Shown here piece by piece: positions 61,901-64,000 of a stretch of 64,000 nt of DNA. The notes under the pieces were generated by a model. That model did not search any database. It was not told the origin of the DNA and saw nothing but the letters and a program-made list of their open reading frames with translations. Both the position numbers and the translations under genes were made by a program. Each line of letters starts with the position of its first letter. Positions within the stretch are counted from its first letter, which is position 1. The stretch is from Liolophura sinensis. Lineage: Eukaryota; Mollusca; Polyplacophora; Chitonida; Chitonidae. The stretch lies in contig NC_088306.1 in the NCBI RefSeq assembly GCF_032854445.1, forward strand, positions 15,743,386 to 15,807,385, in the 5' to 3' direction.

Positions 61901-63366
61901 GATTCACGTTTGTACTATGCATCTCAAGTATACAATATTTTGTTTTAATATAAATTACTTCACTAATTATTAAATAATAAGCCTACATAGAGGCATTTGT
62001 GGCTGTTTTATGTGCCGACATATATATGTATATGCAACTCATTGATGTCTCTGAAGTCTGCACTCTACACGGTGGCTCTATACAACCGTGACGGCGTTTT
62101 AGAATTTGGAAACGAACTTGAGTTCTTTCACTTATCATAAATTTATCACAGTTTCATGTTGGAGACAAAATTGTGCTGGAATATTTGACTTTATTGTGTG
62201 ATGTGTGTCAGTCTGCGTGCTTATATATTCTTAAAAAACCTCTGTTGAAAATGTATATGTAATGAGTTATATCAGTACACCATCAAGACCTACAATTTAT
62301 AAAAGTCGAACTGCTGATGCGTATAAACACCAGCAAGTTAATATTTTTCCCTTTAATCTTGAGTCCCTAAATTGAATCCCTGGTTTCATAATTGTCGATC
62401 CTATCGTTTAATAATTTTATATGTACAAAAGCGTGTTTGTTATATGACAAACATAATCCTATGTAACCTTTATATACGCATGAAGACATGCGATGTAAAC
62501 CCTAAGCCTGTATATATAGATGCACCCTAAATCTTGCATAAAATGAAGCTATAAAATGTATTACATATTTTGAGAATATTCCTCCACCATTCATACATTA
62601 ATTATGAAAATACACCCAGGAAAGTAAAAGTCAAAACTGAAGATTTTTGGTACCGGTAAAAAAGAAATCTATTGGCACAGTTACAGTCCAGTTTTTTGCT
62701 TTTTACTTAAGAATAGCCTAATTAAATTGCCTTTCATGAAATATCAGCCTCGTCTGTGCACACGTTATATTCAAAATCTGTAATAAAGTTGTAAAAATTT
62801 ATAGGAAAAGTTAGGCGAATAATGCAAGGCCTACACTGCACATGTACATCTGATGTTGTTACATCAAACTCCAGCGAGTGAATAAATGACGTAATATGAT
62901 ACACTAACCATGGTGCTACGATGTATGGACTGTCTGCAGACTGGGGCCGACCCTACGCCAATGGTAGGCAGAGGGTGATGGTGTGTTTGATCAGGGACCA
63001 GCCAGGGTTGGGGTATAGTGGGCATCTATACATGTACCGTCGGACCACAATGGGCATAGGATTGATGGTTAGGATCTGGCTGTACTGTATTTGTGGTATT
63101 CGCATGGTATTTGTATTTTCATGCTATATGGGGTTTATTTGTGGTGTTCATGGTAGTTGTATATTCAGGTCATATGTGGTCTTGTTTGTGGTATTCACAC
63201 AGTATTTATATTTTCAGGTTGTATGTGGTCTATTTGTGGCATCCACGACCAGGGCTGGGCAGAGAGACCTGTCTTTGGAAAAATCAGATACATGAACTAC
63301 AATGGCTGTAAGAGGAAATTTGACGTCCCTGAATTTGTCCGTCAATACAAGGCAAAGAAAGCTTGA
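49508..63366 (+). CDS. phr: Class II CPD photolyase, nine coding exons
   Basis: Repairs UV-induced cyclobutane pyrimidine dimers with blue light and FAD. Exons: 49508-49922, 50568-50713, 50838-51020, 54489-54647, 57308-57506, 59466-59618, 60052-60173, 60683-60842 and 63218-63366. All joins are in phase provided exon 1 ends at CAG-G (see the splice-donor finding). The product is about 561 residues from the first ATG, or 522 from the internal M40. The N-terminal half is the Rossmann-like antenna domain ([29 protein letters not shown]). The C-terminal half is the helical FAD domain with class II signatures: [68 protein letters not shown], and GRDPNGYVG joined to [17 protein letters not shown]. 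Class II is clear; class I, DASH and cryptochromes lack these blocks. Confidence 0.97.
50028..50117 (+). mobile_element. SINE 3' fragment in photolyase intron 1
   Basis: ttttcctcccaccataatgc through gtaaaacaccaatcagatt; body end and tail only. Confidence 0.78.
50205..50567 (+). repeat. Tandem copies of the photolyase exon 2 acceptor region, 3 copies plus the exon
   Basis: Units contain ttctgttttatggcag and about 57 exon-like bases (ataactaggccttcctctac, gcccctcaaaat-type, ggttcccttac), then intron cttttctgtgtgattgtctc. Copies start at about 50243, 50330 (partial, acceptor lost) and 50450, ahead of the true exon at 50568. Period about 118. Confidence 0.92.
50568..50713 (+). CDS. phr: Photolyase exon 2
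   Basis: Acceptor ttttatggcag, donor GAGCAG|gtacta. Completes D139, then [28 protein letters not shown] and [17 protein letters not shown] of the Rossmann-like domain. Phase 0 out. Confidence 0.95.
50838..51020 (+). CDS. phr: Photolyase exon 3
   Basis: Acceptor tttgattgacag, donor TGTCAG|gtaaga, 61 codons. Reads [20 protein letters not shown] then [15 protein letters not shown]. Confidence 0.96.
51021..52429 (+). other. Photolyase intron 3, left part, no feature
   Basis: AT-rich; an 18-base A run at 52164-52181. No exon recognised. Confidence 0.5.
52430..54488 (+). repeat. 84-bp array derived from the photolyase exon 4 acceptor, about 25 copies
   Basis: Each unit has intron tcaatcagttgaggtgtcat then tctctgtcacag and 47 exon-derived bases (gtagatgcccacaatat to aaactgg). 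Unit translation is [16 protein letters not shown] plus [12 protein letters not shown]. From 53289 to the true exon the array has no stop in the exon's frame. Copies from 53760 on are nearly identical; left copies are more diverged, and a short deletion near 53093 breaks the frame. Confidence 0.97.
54489..54647 (+). CDS. phr: Photolyase exon 4
   Basis: 53 codons, phase 0 on both sides; acceptor tctgtcacag, donor GCTGAG|gtaagt. Reads [20 protein letters not shown] then [15 protein letters not shown]. The true exon is told from array copies by the continuation [11 protein letters not shown]. Confidence 0.96.
54696..54775 (-). mobile_element. SINE head fragment just after exon 4
   Basis: agcatgagctggacttgaac then gtgggaggctcttaggtc; tRNA-like head on the minus strand. 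Confidence 0.75.
54776..56194 (+). other. Photolyase intron 4, left part, no feature
   Basis: No exon recognised. A short pair (agtcacggcc / tcacggccat) sits near 54970. Confidence 0.45.
56195..56950. repeat. 113-bp tandem repeat in photolyase intron 4, about 6.5 copies
   Basis: ggtattatccactg recurs at 56340, 56453 and 56566. The unit contains gatatccttaccaacagaac and gcctctttgtgcaggataat. It has no exon 5 sequence, so unlike others it is purely intronic. Confidence 0.93.
57308..57506 (+). CDS. phr: Photolyase exon 5
   Basis: Acceptor ttcattttcag, donor CATTTTG|gtgagt; phase 1 out. Reads [20 protein letters not shown] and [19 protein letters not shown], conserved class II blocks. Confidence 0.97.
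57604..57621. repeat. Poly-C tract (18 bases)
   Basis: Uninterrupted C18 about 100 bases after the exon 5 donor. The opposite strand is G18 and could form a quadruplex. Confidence 0.95.
57690..57852 (+). mobile_element. SINE fragment in photolyase intron 5
   Basis: ttcaaatctgcagcaacctg then cattcttgagtatgacataa; internally deleted plus-strand copy. Confidence 0.75.
57875..59440. repeat. 49-bp pyrimidine-rich array before photolyase exon 6, about 30 copies
   Basis: The unit is tttacccttccaaagtgtcc plus tttcacaaactgctcctcct and tgcgaacag. The left third is degenerate. Since 49 is not a multiple of 3 and the unit has no stops in any plus frame, long open frames run in all three plus frames; these are not genes. 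The array continues almost to the acceptor (last partial unit ends gttttgtttgcag). Confidence 0.95.
59466..59618 (+). CDS. phr: Photolyase exon 6
   Basis: Acceptor ttttgtttgcag, donor GATTGAAG|gtacat. Reads [20 protein letters not shown] and [19 protein letters not shown]. Phase 2 bases in, phase 1 out. Confidence 0.96.
59995..60041 (+). repeat. Short tandem repeat (3 copies) abutting the exon 7 acceptor
   Basis: gtttgtctacgatgat recurs three times and ends about 10 bases before the acceptor tgctgtcag. Confidence 0.88.
60052..60173 (+). CDS. phr: Photolyase exon 7
   Basis: Acceptor tttgctgtcag, donor GCTCAG|gtatta. Reads [20 protein letters not shown] and [13 protein letters not shown]. Confidence 0.95.
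60683..60842 (+). CDS. phr: Photolyase exon 8
   Basis: Acceptor ttgtttctcag, donor TATGTGG|gtgagt. Reads [20 protein letters not shown] and [14 protein letters not shown]; core of the FAD site. Confidence 0.97.
60843..61400 (+). repeat. Array derived from the photolyase exon 8 donor, about 7 copies
   Basis: gacccgaatggttatgtggg then tgagtactgaacaggtg recurs after the exon. Each copy has the exon's last 14 or more bases plus the intact donor GTGG|gtgagt; longer units also carry aatgacaagtatgagttaga from further inside the exon. Two unit lengths (about 60 and 85 bp) alternate. Confidence 0.95.
61420..61536 (+). repeat. Copies of the photolyase exon 9 acceptor (left part)
   Basis: gtattttcag|gttgtatatggtctattt repeats the true junction atattttcag|gttgtatgtggtctattt, at about 61426 (acceptor gag), 61491 and 61531. 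The set resumes at 63088 on the other side of a transposon. Confidence 0.88.
61537..63087. mobile_element. 1.55-kb non-autonomous transposon with TIRs, TA-flanked, inside the exon 9 acceptor repeat
   Basis: Left end CAGTACAGCCAGATC (61537) and the reverse complement of the right end (63087) agree over about 43 bases with about 4 differences. Both are flanked by TA, as for Tc1/mariner-type insertion. Outside the TAs, the sequence joins gttg to tttgtgg, restoring the local repeat gttgtatttgtgg. No transposase frame inside, so non-autonomous. Open frames near both ends are TIR sequence. Confidence 0.82.
63088..63217 (+). repeat. Copies of the photolyase exon 9 acceptor (right part)
   Basis: Units such as ttgtatattcag|gtcatatgtggtcttg and gtattttcatgctatatggg precede the true exon and share its first about 30 bases (ctatttgtggcatccacg-like). 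Spacing about 52 bases. Confidence 0.88.
63218..63366 (+). CDS. phr: Photolyase exon 9 (last)
   Basis: Acceptor ttatattttcag. Completes G513, then [20 protein letters not shown] and [19 protein letters not shown], ending YKAKKA TGA. Class II hallmark C-terminus. Confidence 0.97.
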
Positions 63367-63895
63367 GAATGGATGAATCGTGCACAAAACAGGCTATTCA
63401 GATCCTTGTTACCTCTCAGTCTGTGGAGAACTCCATATAAGCCTGCCCATTTCTATAGTCGGAAACACTACATCCAAATTTATGCTATGTTTAACAATCA
63501 CAGCTGTAAGTCAGTATCCAGTATATCATTTGTTTTGTGTACTTTAATACCTTAGTACAATCAGTGTATTACATGTTCCAGTATAAAATGTTTCATTTTG
63601 TCTGTTAGAAAATATAAAGTAAAATAATATTCATATTGAAAGATGTTACAGTTTGCTCCCTGTCATTTTGTCCACATCTTACGGAAAGTGGCCTTAAGTC
63701 TTTATCTATATGTGAAAGGACATCTTTTGATACATTTTATACACCTTTATTGTTTTTGTTTTGTTTTTGGATTTTAACCACATTGGTTATTTTGAGAGCA
63801 GTATTTCTCTTCTGGACATGATAATGTCCTCAGTCTGTTAGTATGTTATCATGTTAGCATGTTATGGAAGGAGATTTCAGAAGTCCTGAAATATT
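63367..63895 (+). other. Photolyase 3' UTR / downstream
   Basis: No canonical aataaa seen; variants such as tataaa occur near 63583 and 63613. No gene recognised. Confidence 0.4.
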
Positions 63896-63897
63896 CA

Positions 63898-64000
63898 TAG
63901 ACAAACCTGGACATTAACAAACACCGGTGATCCTTAACGTTCACAGACACACCTGAACAATAACAAACACTGGCGATCCTTAATGTTCACAGACACACCT
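63898..64000. repeat. Start of a tandem repeat cut by the window end
   Basis: About 48-bp unit (aataacaaacactggcgatc then cttaatgttcacagacacacct), two copies visible. Confidence 0.8.

Overview
This is nuclear DNA from an animal, most likely a mollusc or another lophotrochozoan. It is AT-rich and intron-rich. It carries many copies of a tRNA-derived SINE whose tail reads roughly 'tattcttgagtacggcgtaaaacaccaatcaaataaata', a type I associate with molluscs. It also contains a class II CPD photolyase gene, which placental mammals lack. A 200-base run of N at 44679-44878 marks an assembly gap.

Layout, left to right. (1) 1-1150: a small unrecognised minus-strand gene (exons 439-664 and 1038-1069) with a CpG-containing promoter-like region. 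(2) 1430-13600: mostly non-coding, with minisatellites of 42, 41, 39 and 74 bp, SINEs, and a 649-bp transposon with 18-bp perfect terminal inverted repeats (11273-11921). A minus-strand first exon lies at 13592-13610. (3) 15814-17724: a two-exon CCDC160-like coiled-coil gene on the plus strand. (4) 20915-40223: an ITM2/BRI-type BRICHOS membrane protein on the minus strand, with six coding exons joined in phase (291 residues). (5) 41547-45685: an unrecognised plus-strand gene with a PHD-like zinc-binding segment, seven exons in one consistent phase chain, N-terminus not found. (6) 48360-63366: a class II CPD photolyase on the plus strand, nine coding exons (about 561 residues).

The most striking feature is the origin of the minisatellites inside the genes. 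In ITM2, the PHD-like gene and the photolyase, tandem arrays next to exons are built from the exon-intron junction itself. Each unit holds a piece of intron, the splice site and the first or last 15-60 bases of the exon, repeated from 3 to about 25 times. I see this at seven junctions: ITM2 exon 2 donor and exon 3 acceptor; PHD-like exon A acceptor; photolyase exon 2, 4 and 9 acceptors and exon 8 donor. The genes therefore carry long rows of decoy splice sites. The photolyase exon 4 array has an 84-bp unit and stays open in the exon's own frame for about 1.2 kb upstream. The PHD-like exon A repeat also occurs as an inverted array about 5 kb downstream. This recurrent amplification of splice junctions is my candidate for the undescribed phenomenon here.

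The genes are not an operon. The ITM2 and PHD-like genes are divergent, and the CCDC160-like gene and the 13.6-kb minus-strand exon may also be divergent. All exon calls come from reading phase, splice consensus and remembered family motifs. No search or transcript data were available.
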